The notes under the pieces are model-generated. The model saw only the letters and a program-made list of their open reading frames with translations. It did no database searches and was not told the DNA's origin. From GCA-2683135 sp964507445 (GTDB taxonomy: Bacteria > Planctomycetota > GCA-002687715), in NCBI GenBank assembly GCA_964507445.1, contig CAZDQF010000002.1, positions 404,374-468,373 on the forward strand: DNA of 64,000 nt, read 5' to 3'. Position 1 is the stretch's first letter. Each line of letters opens with the position of its first letter. Both the position numbers and the translations under genes were made by a program. Below, one piece after another: positions 16,380-24,498 of the stretch.

Positions 16380-17540
16380 ATGGAGTCGATGAACATGAGA
16401 TGGATGATTGCGGCGCTCGCGTTCGCGCTGGTCGTGCCCTTCGCCTGCGGGCAGGGAACCGGCGCTGACGCCGAGTACAAGAAGCTGTCGTCGGAGCTCA
16501 AGGCCGCGCAGGACGCCTACTCGGCCAAGGTCCGCGGTCTGCAACAGACCGATGAATACAAGAAGGCGCTGGCTGCGTATCGGAAGGCCAGAGCGAGCGA
16601 GCGGCAGGAACACCTGAAGACGCTCCGGGGCATCACCGGGAGCGTCAAGCGCGTGGACATGGACGCCTTCAAGGCCCGCTATAACGCGGCCGCGAAGGAG
16701 CACGCCGGGGCAGACGGAGCGGTCCCGTTCCTCGTCTGGCTGGCGACCCGCGGCTCCGACAAGGCGGCCACCAAGACCCTGCTCGACCATCACCTGGGCA
16801 GCCCGAAGATCGGGCCGTTCATGGACTCGCTTCAGTTCCTGGTTCGCCAGGGTTACGAGGTGGAGGACATGCGGAGGGTCGCCGGAGACGTCATCGAGAA
16901 GAACCCCCATGACGAGATCAAGGCCGCGGCCCATTACGCCCGCGCCCAGACCTACCTGACCCGAGGCCGCACTCGTAAGCCCATCGAGGGACACGAAGCG
17001 GACTACGCCGCCGACGTGGCTGCGGTCGGCAAGCTCGCCCCGGGCTCCTTGATCGCCAAGCGGGCCGCCGCTCCGGAGTTCGAGCGGACCCGTCTGCAGA
17101 TCGGCATGACCGCTCCTGAGATCATGGGCGCTGACATGGACGGCACGGAGTTCAAGCTCTCCGATTATCGAGGCAAGGTGGTGGTCATCGATTTCTGGGG
17201 CGATTGGTGAGGCCCTTGCCGGGCCATGTACCCACACGAGCGGTCGCTCGTGAAGGAGCTCAAGAACAAGCCTTTCGCTCTCATCGGCGTCAACAGTGAC
17301 AAGGACCTGGCTTACGCCAGCAAGCGCATCAAGGAGGAGAACATCTCCTGGCGCAGCTTCTGGAACGGTCCGGAAGGGACGCGCGGTCCCATCTCCACGG
17401 AGTGGAACGTGCGTAGTTGGCCGACCATCTACGTCCTCGATCACAAGGGCGTGATCCGCTACAAGAACGTGCGCGGCGAGAAGATGGACGACGCCATCCA
17501 CACCCTCCTAGGCGAGATGGAGGCGGAAGGGAACGACTGA
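16380..17540 (+). CDS. Thioredoxin-like (TlpA/AhpC-TSA) selenoprotein, in-frame TGA at 17208-17210 (Sec277)
   Basis: Frames 16380-17207 and 17211-17540 are in the same phase and separated only by TGA. Read through, the protein has 386 residues: a signal peptide (MIAALAFALVVPFACGQ), a Lys/Glu-rich helical region to about residue 90, further helices, and a thioredoxin fold from about 237. There the text is VVVIDFWGDW-U-GPC-RAMYP, so Sec277 replaces the first Cys of the WCGPC redox motif and Cys280 is intact. The expected cis-Pro loop follows (RSWPTIYVLDHKG). This is exactly where Sec occurs in known selenoprotein thioredoxins. A SECIS-like hairpin lies downstream. The start could also be the ATG at 16389 or 16395. 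Likely role: periplasmic thiol-disulfide or peroxide chemistry. A stop mutation is far less likely because domain and frame continue intact. Confidence 0.9.
17235..17252 (+). promoter_or_regulatory. SECIS-like hairpin in the thioredoxin selenoprotein gene
   Basis: CACGAGC pairs perfectly with GCTCGTG around an apical GGTC loop; the first loop G (17242) is 32 nt after the TGA. The loop resembles the GGUC of the known E. coli fdhF SECIS element. Position and G-starting loop fit the bacterial SECIS consensus. Confidence 0.7.
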
Positions 17541-17563
17541 TCCACTCTCCCGGATGTGGAAGA

Positions 17564-17597
17564 AGAAGGCGGCGACCCTGCAGGGGCGCCGCCTTCT
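17564..17597. terminator. Terminator hairpin shared by convergent genes
   Basis: A perfect 11-bp inverted repeat (AGAAGGCGGCG / CGCCGCCTTCT, 12-nt loop) lies between the stop of the selenoprotein gene at 17540 and the stop of the convergent HEAT gene at 17620. U-tracts are weak on both sides, but its symmetry suits bidirectional termination. Confidence 0.65.
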
Positions 17598-17619
17598 GTC
17601 GTTGGTGGGACGCTCGGTG

Positions 17620-19569
17620 TCAGAGCATCAACATCAGCCGTCGCATCTCGGGTAGGTCCAGGTAGTAGAGGTTGTTGCTGCGGAACTGATAGAGGGCCGG
17701 TCGCGCCCTACGATCCGCCAGGAGGCCGAGAGCACCGGAGGCGAATGTCCGCGCCTCCGCGTTCACATGAACGCCCACTGCCAGGTGCTTCAGCCGGTCG
17801 ACGCTCGCCGGTTCCCGGAGCAGCCCCAACGAGAGCGCGCACCCAGCTCGCAAGTAGGGGTGGTCCGCCTTCTCCAGCGTCTTGGCCAGGGCATCAGCCA
17901 CCTGCCGACGGTCTTCGCCCAGGAGCCCCAGGGCCAGCGCGGCCTCGTGCTGGATGAACGGATCGGTGGACGTCTTGAGTGCCTTCCGCAGCACCGGTCG
18001 GGCGCGCGGGTCCCCGATCATGCCGAGGGCGCTCATGGCGTAGGCCCGTTCTTGCGGGTTGCGAGCCTTGGTGGCGATGACGGTCAATCGAGCGAAGTCC
18101 GCCCGTGACGCCAGCAAGCCCAGTCCGACGGAGCAAGCGCTCCTGGTGTTGGGGTTCTTGTTCACCCGCTGGGCCTCTCGCAGCATCCGGGCGGTAGGCT
18201 CCACGGACCCGCCGCGCGCGGAGAGGGCGAGGCCGAGGGCGGCGTAGCCGCTGATGGGGCGCTGAGAGCGCAGCTGCTTGCTCAACATCCGACGAGCCTC
18301 TGCGCCTCCGATGCGTCCGAGGGCGATGCAGCTGAGCCCGCGGGTGAGGGTGTCGCCGCCACGCTCGGCGCGTGCGCACAGGCGCTCGATTACCCGGCCC
18401 TGATCCGGGCTCACGAGCCCTCCCAGGGCGACGACGGCGCCACGGACGACCCGAAGATCCCGGTCCCCGAGCGCCGTCATCAGCGCGCGGATCACCGCGG
18501 GCCCGCCGCTGCGGATCTTGGAGAGGGCGACGGCGGCGGTCGCCCGCATCGTCGGTTTCTCGTCCTTGTCAGCGACCACCTCACAGAGCAAGGGCACGGC
18601 TTCCCGGTCCCCCAGCACCCCCAGGGCTGCGGCGGCGAAGACGCGCAGGGTGTCGTCCTCGTCTCCGCGGAGCAGCTGCGTCAGATGCGGAATGGCCGCG
18701 GCGTCCTTCAGCAACCCGAGCGAGAACGCGGCATGGTAGCGGGCTCGCCTGGGGACGCGGACGGTGGGGTCACCCAGCAGGCGCCGACCCGATGGCAGGT
18801 CCCGCAGGATCGAGGTGAGGGGCGCCACGGCGTCGGGGCGTCCCCCCATACCCAGGCCCAGGATCGCCGCGTCGCGCATGGCAGCCTCCCGATGACGGAG
18901 ACCCGCCATGAGGTCTGGCTGAGCGACCGGGGAGGCGGTCTTTCCGAGGGCGATCAGGGCTGCCTCCCGGTTCTTGCCATAGGTGTCCTTGAGGGCACGC
19001 TTCAGCGTCGGGATCACCTGACGCTGCACGAGCTCGGGATTCAGTGACTCGAATCCACCGGGCTGCGCCTCATCGCCGGAGAAGGATGGAGTTGTTCCAT
19101 CGCGTTGGTGCATGAGCCGCAGGTAGTCCCACTTGTTGAGGTTCCACCAGTAGTCCCAGGTGGCGACCTGAACCGTCCGTTTGGTTCGTGCTCGCACCCG
19201 GGGGCCGAATCCCCTGCCGGGGTTGGGGGCTGCCGCGCGTGAGGTGACCGCGGGCGTGGTGCCACCCTGAGGCTCGGGTGCGGGCGGTTCGGGAGCCGGC
19301 GCCGGGGAAGCCGGTGGTAGGGGAGGTCCGCCGCCGACGGGAGTGAACGTGGGGGTGCCACCTCCGGCGGGGACGTATGGCGGTTCGGGGGTCGAACCGG
19401 GTGTGGGAGTGGGAGTTGGAGCGGGGACGGGTCCGGGACCTATGACCGGTCCTGGAACGAAGCCGCTCTGGGATGGTGGGAAGGGACAGTGTTGGGCGAC
19501 AGCTGTCTCGACACCGATGGGAACCACAAGGGTGATGAGGAGGACGAGTCGTGCCTGTGTTCGACGCAT
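17620..19569 (-). CDS. Exported HEAT-repeat protein with Pro-rich linker
   Basis: The 649-residue product has a signal peptide (ARLVLLITLVVPIGVETAVA) and a long Pro/Gly/Thr-rich region (PAPTPTPTPGSTPEPP and more) to about residue 120. After that come about a dozen HEAT or PBS-lyase-like repeats, such as EAALIALGKTASPVAQPDLM, DAAILGLGMGGRPDAVAP, RVFAAAALGVLGDREAVP and AYAMSALGMIGDPRARPVL. Such alpha-solenoids are protein-binding scaffolds; no enzymatic motif is seen. It converges on the thioredoxin selenoprotein gene and is preceded by a ~220-bp gap before the divergent propeller gene. The Pro-rich region probably spans the periplasm or peptidoglycan. Confidence 0.78.
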   Translation of the reverse strand: MRRTQARLVLLITLVVPIGVETAVAQHCPFPPSQSGFVPGPVIGPGPVPAPTPTPTPGSTPEPPYVPAGGGTPTFTPVGGGPPLPPASPAPAPEPPAPEPQGGTTPAVTSRAAAPNPGRGFGPRVRARTKRTVQVATWDYWWNLNKWDYLRLMHQRDGTTPSFSGDEAQPGGFESLNPELVQRQVIPTLKRALKDTYGKNREAALIALGKTASPVAQPDLMAGLRHREAAMRDAAILGLGMGGRPDAVAPLTSILRDLPSGRRLLGDPTVRVPRRARYHAAFSLGLLKDAAAIPHLTQLLRGDEDDTLRVFAAAALGVLGDREAVPLLCEVVADKDEKPTMRATAAVALSKIRSGGPAVIRALMTALGDRDLRVVRGAVVALGGLVSPDQGRVIERLCARAERGGDTLTRGLSCIALGRIGGAEARRMLSKQLRSQRPISGYAALGLALSARGGSVEPTARMLREAQRVNKNPNTRSACSVGLGLLASRADFARLTVIATKARNPQERAYAMSALGMIGDPRARPVLRKALKTSTDPFIQHEAALALGLLGEDRRQVADALAKTLEKADHPYLRAGCALSLGLLREPASVDRLKHLAVGVHVNAEARTFASGALGLLADRRARPALYQFRSNNLYYLDLPEMRRLMLML

Positions 19570-19788
19570 GGAACCAGCCTTTCTTCACGGACACCGGTGA
19601 GGTGCTGTGATGCGGTCGCGCGCCGAAGCAAGGCAGCGCCCTCCTATACGACCCACGCCGGCGCCGTTGGACCGGTGACAGGTCGTCTGCGTTTTTTCTT
19701 GTCGAAGGTCAGTTCCGGATCGTAGGGAGGGTGCGCGCTCCTGACGCTCGCTGCTCTTTGGATCGGAGAGCGGAAAGGACTGGACAGT

Positions 19789-21321
19789 ATGAAGTCGCTA
19801 TCCATGCGTGTGTGGTTGATCGCCCTGTTCTGGATTCCCGGATGGCCTCTCGCCGGACAGACGATCGGTGACCTGGTCTGGGTGCGGAGCGAGGTCGGTT
19901 TGACGCCTTATGACCTCTCGGGAAACAGCGGTGTCGTGGCCGGCGGCTTGCCCATGGGGAATTGGGGCACCTGCGTGGACGGCCTCGGGAACATCTGGTC
20001 GACAGATTTCGTCGCCGGATCGAACACCGTCTCCCACATTGACGGTCGTACAGGGGCGGTCCTGGGGACCTACGTGGCCGGGCCCGTGGCCTCGGGCTCC
20101 ACGAGTACGGTGGGACCCGTGTGTTGCGACCGCGACGGCTACGTCTACGTGGGTGATCCTGGAGGCAGCACGGTCACGGTCCTCGATGGGATGGGATCGA
20201 TCGTGCGGCAGTTTTCGATTCAGGGTTCCGACATCCGGACCATGTGCGTCGACGGAAACGGCGACCTGTGGCTCAACGTCTACGATCGGTGGCCAGGGTT
20301 CGGGGCTGTCCTCAAGTACACATCCGAAGGGCAGCTCCTCTTCGCTCTGGCCCCCTCCGGCAGCTATCCCAACCAAGTCTGGGCTGACGAATGGGGCAGG
20401 GTGACGATCAGCCATTGGCCACAGACCTACAAGACCACCCAGGTGGACTACCAGGGGAACGTGATCCACGAGATCACGTCGATCTCAAGTGGGTCCAATC
20501 TCCTGATCGGGGTGGCGCCCGACGGGAAGGTCTGGATCGGCGGCTACTCCGGGCTCTCCATCTTCGATGAGACCGGTAGCCTTGTTGAACACCACGCCCT
20601 CTATTTCCCGGGTTCCATCGCCTTTGACGGACTCGGGAACGCTTGGGTGGCGCAAGCCCCCGGTGTTCTCACGAGCACGAGTACGGTCACGTTGCGGAAG
20701 TACAGCCCGAACGGGGCGCTCCTGTCGGAGTTCGCCGCGGGCCCTGCTCTGTCGACCACCGCCTACTACAACATCGGAGACTTCACCGGCATGCAGTACG
20801 CCAGGGTCGTGGACCCGGACGGGGACCTGGACGGTGACGGTCACGGGAACAGGGAAGAGGTGCTGGCAAAGAGCAGCCCCATGGACCCGTTATCCCAGCC
20901 CGCGTCGTCGTCCCTGGAGCTCGTGAGTGCCGCGGTGTTGGGCGGGACCCTGGTGGTGGACGTCAGCATCCCGTTGGACGCCGGGATGTTCTACGCCGTC
21001 CCGTTCTCCTTGAACCCCGCGCCGTTCAGCCTCTCCGAGTTGAGCCCTGGTGATCCCCGGACCCTGTGGGTGAATCCGCTGAACCCCTTCGCGGACGGTC
21101 TCGACCCGCTGTTCGCGTTGTCCGTGGACCCGGCCTCGACGGTGTTCACGGGTACCATCGGGGCGCTCTCCGCTCAGGGTAAGGCGACGGTCTCGGTCCC
21201 GATCCCCAACGACCCCTCCTTGATCGGGGTCCGATGCGTCGCCGCTGCGGTCACGCTCCACGAGGATTACGGATCGGGTATCAAGTCCCTGACGGATCGT
21301 CTGTCCATAGAGGTGCGGTAG
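19789..21321 (+). CDS. Exported NHL-type beta-propeller protein
   Basis: The 510-residue product starts with a signal peptide (RVWLIALFWIPGWPLAGQ) and a GGAAAGGA Shine-Dalgarno upstream. Repeats such as GLGNIWSTDFVAG, DRDGYVYVGDPGGSTVTVLD, GNGDLWLNVYDRW and APDGKVWIGGYSGLSIFD form an NHL or virginiamycin-lyase-like propeller through about residue 350. A calcium-binding-like segment (DPDGDLDGDGHGNREE) follows near 345-360, as in thrombospondin type 3 repeats, and the last ~130 residues are a beta-rich domain common in planctomycete secreted proteins. No catalytic residues can be assigned; likely an extracellular binding protein. Confidence 0.7.
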   Translation: MKSLSMRVWLIALFWIPGWPLAGQTIGDLVWVRSEVGLTPYDLSGNSGVVAGGLPMGNWGTCVDGLGNIWSTDFVAGSNTVSHIDGRTGAVLGTYVAGPVASGSTSTVGPVCCDRDGYVYVGDPGGSTVTVLDGMGSIVRQFSIQGSDIRTMCVDGNGDLWLNVYDRWPGFGAVLKYTSEGQLLFALAPSGSYPNQVWADEWGRVTISHWPQTYKTTQVDYQGNVIHEITSISSGSNLLIGVAPDGKVWIGGYSGLSIFDETGSLVEHHALYFPGSIAFDGLGNAWVAQAPGVLTSTSTVTLRKYSPNGALLSEFAAGPALSTTAYYNIGDFTGMQYARVVDPDGDLDGDGHGNREEVLAKSSPMDPLSQPASSSLELVSAAVLGGTLVVDVSIPLDAGMFYAVPFSLNPAPFSLSELSPGDPRTLWVNPLNPFADGLDPLFALSVDPASTVFTGTIGALSAQGKATVSVPIPNDPSLIGVRCVAAAVTLHEDYGSGIKSLTDRLSIEVR

Positions 21322-21329
21322 GACCTTCT

Positions 21330-21352
21330 GGGGGCGTCCGGAGGGTGCCCCC
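21330..21352 (+). terminator. GC-rich hairpin after the propeller gene
   Basis: GGGGGC pairs with GCCCCC across an 11-nt loop, 9 nt after the stop at 21321. There is no U-tract, so the terminator call is tentative. Confidence 0.4.
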
Positions 21353-21362
21353 GGGTCCGTGG

Positions 21363-21391
21363 TTCCTGAGGGTCCCTGGTCTCGCTATACT
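21363..21391 (+). promoter_or_regulatory. Possible sigma70-type promoter for the pnt operon
   Basis: TTCCTG (21363-21368), a 17-nt spacer and TATACT (21386-21391) lie upstream of the pntAA start at 21449. The -10 is good, the -35 weak. Confidence 0.35.
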
Positions 21392-21448
21392 CCGCCTCGA
21401 GGTGTGGGCACAGATGTAGATCCGGTCCTTCGACGCAGGAACCACAGC

Positions 21449-22594
21449 ATGACCAAGGCCTTCGTGCCAAAAGAGATACAGGCCGGCGAGACGCGGGTCG
21501 CCGCCACCCCGGAAACCGTCAAGCGGTTCAAGAAACTGGGACTCGAGGTCGTCGTCGAATCAGGGGCTGGCGCCGCCAGTCACATGAGCGACAGCGCCTT
21601 CGAGGCCGCCGGGGCGGTGATCGTGGACGGCTCCGCCGGATGGAGTGACGCGGATATCATCGTGAAGGTGAATCCGCCGGAGGCGGAGGAGATCAGCCGA
21701 ATGAAGGCGGGCGCCCTGCTGCTTTCGTTCGTGTGGTCCGTTCACGACCCGGAGCGGGCGAAGCGCCTCGCTGAACAGAAGGTGTCGGTGCTGGCCATGG
21801 AGGCGGTGCCGCGCATCTCTCGCGCCCAGAAGATGGACGCGCTCTCATCCCAGGCCAACCTGGCGGGCTACAAGGCGGTATTGATGGGGGCCGACGCCCT
21901 CGGCCGCATCATGCCCATGATGGTGACTGCGGCGGGGACGCTGAAGCCCGCGCGGGTCGTGGTCATGGGCGCCGGCGTCGCCGGACTCCAGGCCATCGCC
22001 ACGGCCAAGCGGCTGGGCGCCATCGTGGAGGCTTCGGACATCCGGCCCGAGGTGGCGGAGCAGATCGAGTCCCTCGGCGGCACCTTCATCAAGACCGTGG
22101 AGGCCTCCGGTGACGGAGGCTACGCCAAGGAGCTCACCGACGAGCAGAAGCAGCGGCAGCAGGAGATCATCGAGAGCCACCTCGTGGAGGCCGACATGGT
22201 CATCTGCACCGCTCTGATCCCGGGTCGGCCGGCGCCTCGCCTGGTGGCGGGGCACGTGGTGGAGAAGATGCGCGCCGGGTCCGTGATCGTCGACCTGGCG
22301 GTGTCTCAGGGCGGCAACTGCGAGCTCTCCGAGGTGGGTCGGGTCACCAAGCACGGCGTCACCATCATCGGTGAGCCCAACGTCCCGGCGTTGCTTCCGA
22401 CGGATGCGAGCAGCGTCTACGCGCGCAACATCCTCGCTCTCATCATGGACGTCGTGGACAAGAAGGAGGGGGGCGCGATCAAGCTCGATCTTGAAGACGA
22501 GGTCGTTGACGGCGCCCTGATCATCCAGGACGGGGACGTCCGTCACGGGCCGACCAAGGAAGCCATCGCGAGCCACGGAGGTGCCTCATCATGA
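21449..22594 (+). CDS. pntAA: NAD(P) transhydrogenase subunit alpha part 1
   Basis: The ATG at 21449 gives 381 residues starting MTKAFVPKEIQAGETRVAAT, the usual start of this subunit; the upstream frame extension is not conserved-looking. It is the NAD(H)-binding domain I of proton-translocating transhydrogenase, an alanine dehydrogenase-like fold, with the Rossmann motif VVVMGAGVAGLQAIATAKRL and the acidic dipeptide ASDIRPEVAEQ. The segment RAQKMDALSSQANLAGYKAV is typical. The separate membrane part is encoded by the next gene, so this is the three-subunit (Rhodospirillum-like) form. The enzyme couples proton motive force to NADPH formation. The stop overlaps the pntAB start by 4 bp. Confidence 0.95.
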   Translation: MTKAFVPKEIQAGETRVAATPETVKRFKKLGLEVVVESGAGAASHMSDSAFEAAGAVIVDGSAGWSDADIIVKVNPPEAEEISRMKAGALLLSFVWSVHDPERAKRLAEQKVSVLAMEAVPRISRAQKMDALSSQANLAGYKAVLMGADALGRIMPMMVTAAGTLKPARVVVMGAGVAGLQAIATAKRLGAIVEASDIRPEVAEQIESLGGTFIKTVEASGDGGYAKELTDEQKQRQQEIIESHLVEADMVICTALIPGRPAPRLVAGHVVEKMRAGSVIVDLAVSQGGNCELSEVGRVTKHGVTIIGEPNVPALLPTDASSVYARNILALIMDVVDKKEGGAIKLDLEDEVVDGALIIQDGDVRHGPTKEAIASHGGASS

Positions 22595-22872
22595 TCTGGT
22601 TGACCGTGTTTCTCCTGGCTATCTTCCTGGGCTTCGAGCTCATCACCAAGGTGCCCCCGACCTTGCACACGCCGCTCATGTCCGGCGCCAACGCCATCTC
22701 CGGCATCACCATCGTCGGTGCGATGACCTGCGCCTACTTCACGGAGTCTCCGTTCTTCGCCAACCTGCTCGGCTTCGTGGCCGTGGCCACCGCCATGATC
22801 AACGTGGTGGGCGGCTTCATGGTGACAGACCGCATGCTGGGTATGTTCGGTAGCAAGAAGGAGGAGAAGTGA
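22591..22872 (+). CDS. pntAB: NAD(P) transhydrogenase subunit alpha part 2
   Basis: This 93-residue membrane protein has three hydrophobic helices (LTVFLLAIFLGFELI, MSGANAISGITIVGAMTCAY, LLGFVAVATAMINVVGGF). The text HTPLMSGANAISGI and MVTDRML are hallmarks of the subunit. Its ATG overlaps the pntAA stop (ATGA) and its stop overlaps the pntB start (TGATG), so the three genes are translationally coupled. Together with PntB it makes the membrane proton channel. Confidence 0.95.
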   Translation: MIWLTVFLLAIFLGFELITKVPPTLHTPLMSGANAISGITIVGAMTCAYFTESPFFANLLGFVAVATAMINVVGGFMVTDRMLGMFGSKKEEK

Positions 22873-24338
22873 TGGGCGACTGGTACCAGATCGCTTATCT
22901 CGTCGCGATCGTCCTCTTCATCTCCGGCATCAAGCGGCTCGGCAAGGTCCGTACGGCTCAGCGTGGCAACCAGCTGGCCTCCGTGGCCATGCTCCTGGTG
23001 GTGTTCGGCGCGCTTGGTGAGTTGAACGCCAGGCCGGATGCGGTCGGAGTTGACTGGAGCTGGATCATCGCCGGCGCGGTGGTGGGGGGCGCCATCGGGG
23101 CCATCGCCGCCAAGAAGGTCGAGATGACCGATATGCCGGAGATGGTGGCGCTGTTCAACGGCTCTGGCGGGGCGGCCTCCGTCTTCGTCGTGCTGGCGTT
23201 CCTCGTCAACCTCAACGGCACCGTGTTCTCTGAACTCCCGGACGATCATGGCCAGAGCTTGCAGGTGCTTGTAGGGGGGTGGGACACCACCCTCGCGCTG
23301 GCTCTCTCAATCCTCATCGGGGGCGTGACCCTCACGGGCTCCGTCGTCGCTTACGGCAAGCTCTCCGGCAAGGTGAGCAGTAACGCCGTCGTCTACCGCA
23401 TGCAGCACCCCATCAACGCAGGCCTGATCCTGCTGGCGTTGGTGCTGACGGCGCTCGTCGGCTGGGTCCTTGGTCCTGGCGCTGCGCTCGGGATCTGCAT
23501 CGTGCTCACGTTGTTGGCCCTCGTGTTGGGGGTCCTGCTGGTGTTGCCCATCGGCGGCGCCGACATGCCGGTGGTGATCTCGTTGCTCAACTCCTACTCC
23601 GGTGTGGCCGCCTCCATGACCGGGTTCGTGCTCAAGTCTCCGGTGCTGATCGTCTCAGGCGCGCTCGTAGGCGCCTCCGGGCTGATCCTCACCAACATCA
23701 TGTGCAAGGCCATGAACCGTTCACTGTTGAGCGTTCTGCTGGGTGGCTTCGGCCAGACCGCCGGCGCCGCCAGCAGCGAAGACGCGCGGGACTACAAGAA
23801 CGTGAAGAGCGTCGGGGCCGAAGAGCTGGCCATGATGCTCGACGGCGTCTCCTCGGTGATCTTCGTGCCCGGTTACGGGTTGGCGGTGGCCCAGGCGCAG
23901 CACGTGACGAGGGAGCTCGGGGAGTTTCTCGAGCAGCAGGGCACCGACGTGAAGTACGCCATCCACCCGGTGGCGGGACGCATGCCGGGGCACATGAACG
24001 TGCTGCTGGCAGAGTCCAACGTCCCCTACGAGCAGCTGGTGGAGATGGACGAGATCAACCCGGAGTTCAAGACCACCGACGTCGCCATCGTCCTCGGAGC
24101 CAACGACGTGGTGAACCCCGCGGCCCTGGACGATCCGGAGAGCCCCTTGGCGGGTATGCCGATCCTCAACGTCCACGACGCCCGGCAGGTGATCGTCGTG
24201 AAGCGTTCTCTGAGCCCGGGTTACGCCGGCGTGAAGAACCCGCTCTTCGAGGCGGACAACGCCCACATGCTCTTCGCTGACGCCAAGGCGGCGCTCCAGG
24301 AGACCCTCAACGAGATGAAGGAGGCGGCCTCCGCCTGA
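22872..24338 (+). CDS. pntB: NAD(P) transhydrogenase subunit beta
   Basis: I use the ATG at 22872, which overlaps the pntAB stop, rather than the GTG one codon earlier; the product is 488 residues. About eight to nine transmembrane helices occupy the first ~290 residues, including DMPVVISLLNSYSGVAASMTG-type text. The C-terminal ~180 residues are the NADP(H)-binding domain III, with FVPGYGLAVAQAQHVTRELG, FAIHPVAGRMPGHMNVLL-like text (here YAIHPVAGRMPGHMNVLL), GANDVVNPAA and the motif KRSLSPGYAGVKNPLF. All are expected for a functional subunit. A terminator hairpin follows. Confidence 0.95.
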   Translation: MGDWYQIAYLVAIVLFISGIKRLGKVRTAQRGNQLASVAMLLVVFGALGELNARPDAVGVDWSWIIAGAVVGGAIGAIAAKKVEMTDMPEMVALFNGSGGAASVFVVLAFLVNLNGTVFSELPDDHGQSLQVLVGGWDTTLALALSILIGGVTLTGSVVAYGKLSGKVSSNAVVYRMQHPINAGLILLALVLTALVGWVLGPGAALGICIVLTLLALVLGVLLVLPIGGADMPVVISLLNSYSGVAASMTGFVLKSPVLIVSGALVGASGLILTNIMCKAMNRSLLSVLLGGFGQTAGAASSEDARDYKNVKSVGAEELAMMLDGVSSVIFVPGYGLAVAQAQHVTRELGEFLEQQGTDVKYAIHPVAGRMPGHMNVLLAESNVPYEQLVEMDEINPEFKTTDVAIVLGANDVVNPAALDDPESPLAGMPILNVHDARQVIVVKRSLSPGYAGVKNPLFEADNAHMLFADAKAALQETLNEMKEAASA

Positions 24339-24353
24339 GCCCGGGTCCGGCCC

Positions 24354-24396
24354 AACCCACCGAGCCCTCGTTTCTTTGAGGAGCTGACGGTGGGTT
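24354..24396 (+). terminator. Terminator hairpin of the pnt operon
   Basis: A 9-bp outer stem (AACCCACCG / CGGTGGGTT) encloses an inner CCTC/GAGG stem, 15 nt after the pntB stop, ending in TTT. Confidence 0.55.
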
Positions 24397-24498
24397 TGAC
24401 CGGGTTTGATACGCTCTACGGGTCTGGGCGCGCTTCTCCTGCGCGCGTCGTGCCGTCACGGTCAATCCACCCTCAATCATCCAGATGAACTGAATGCC

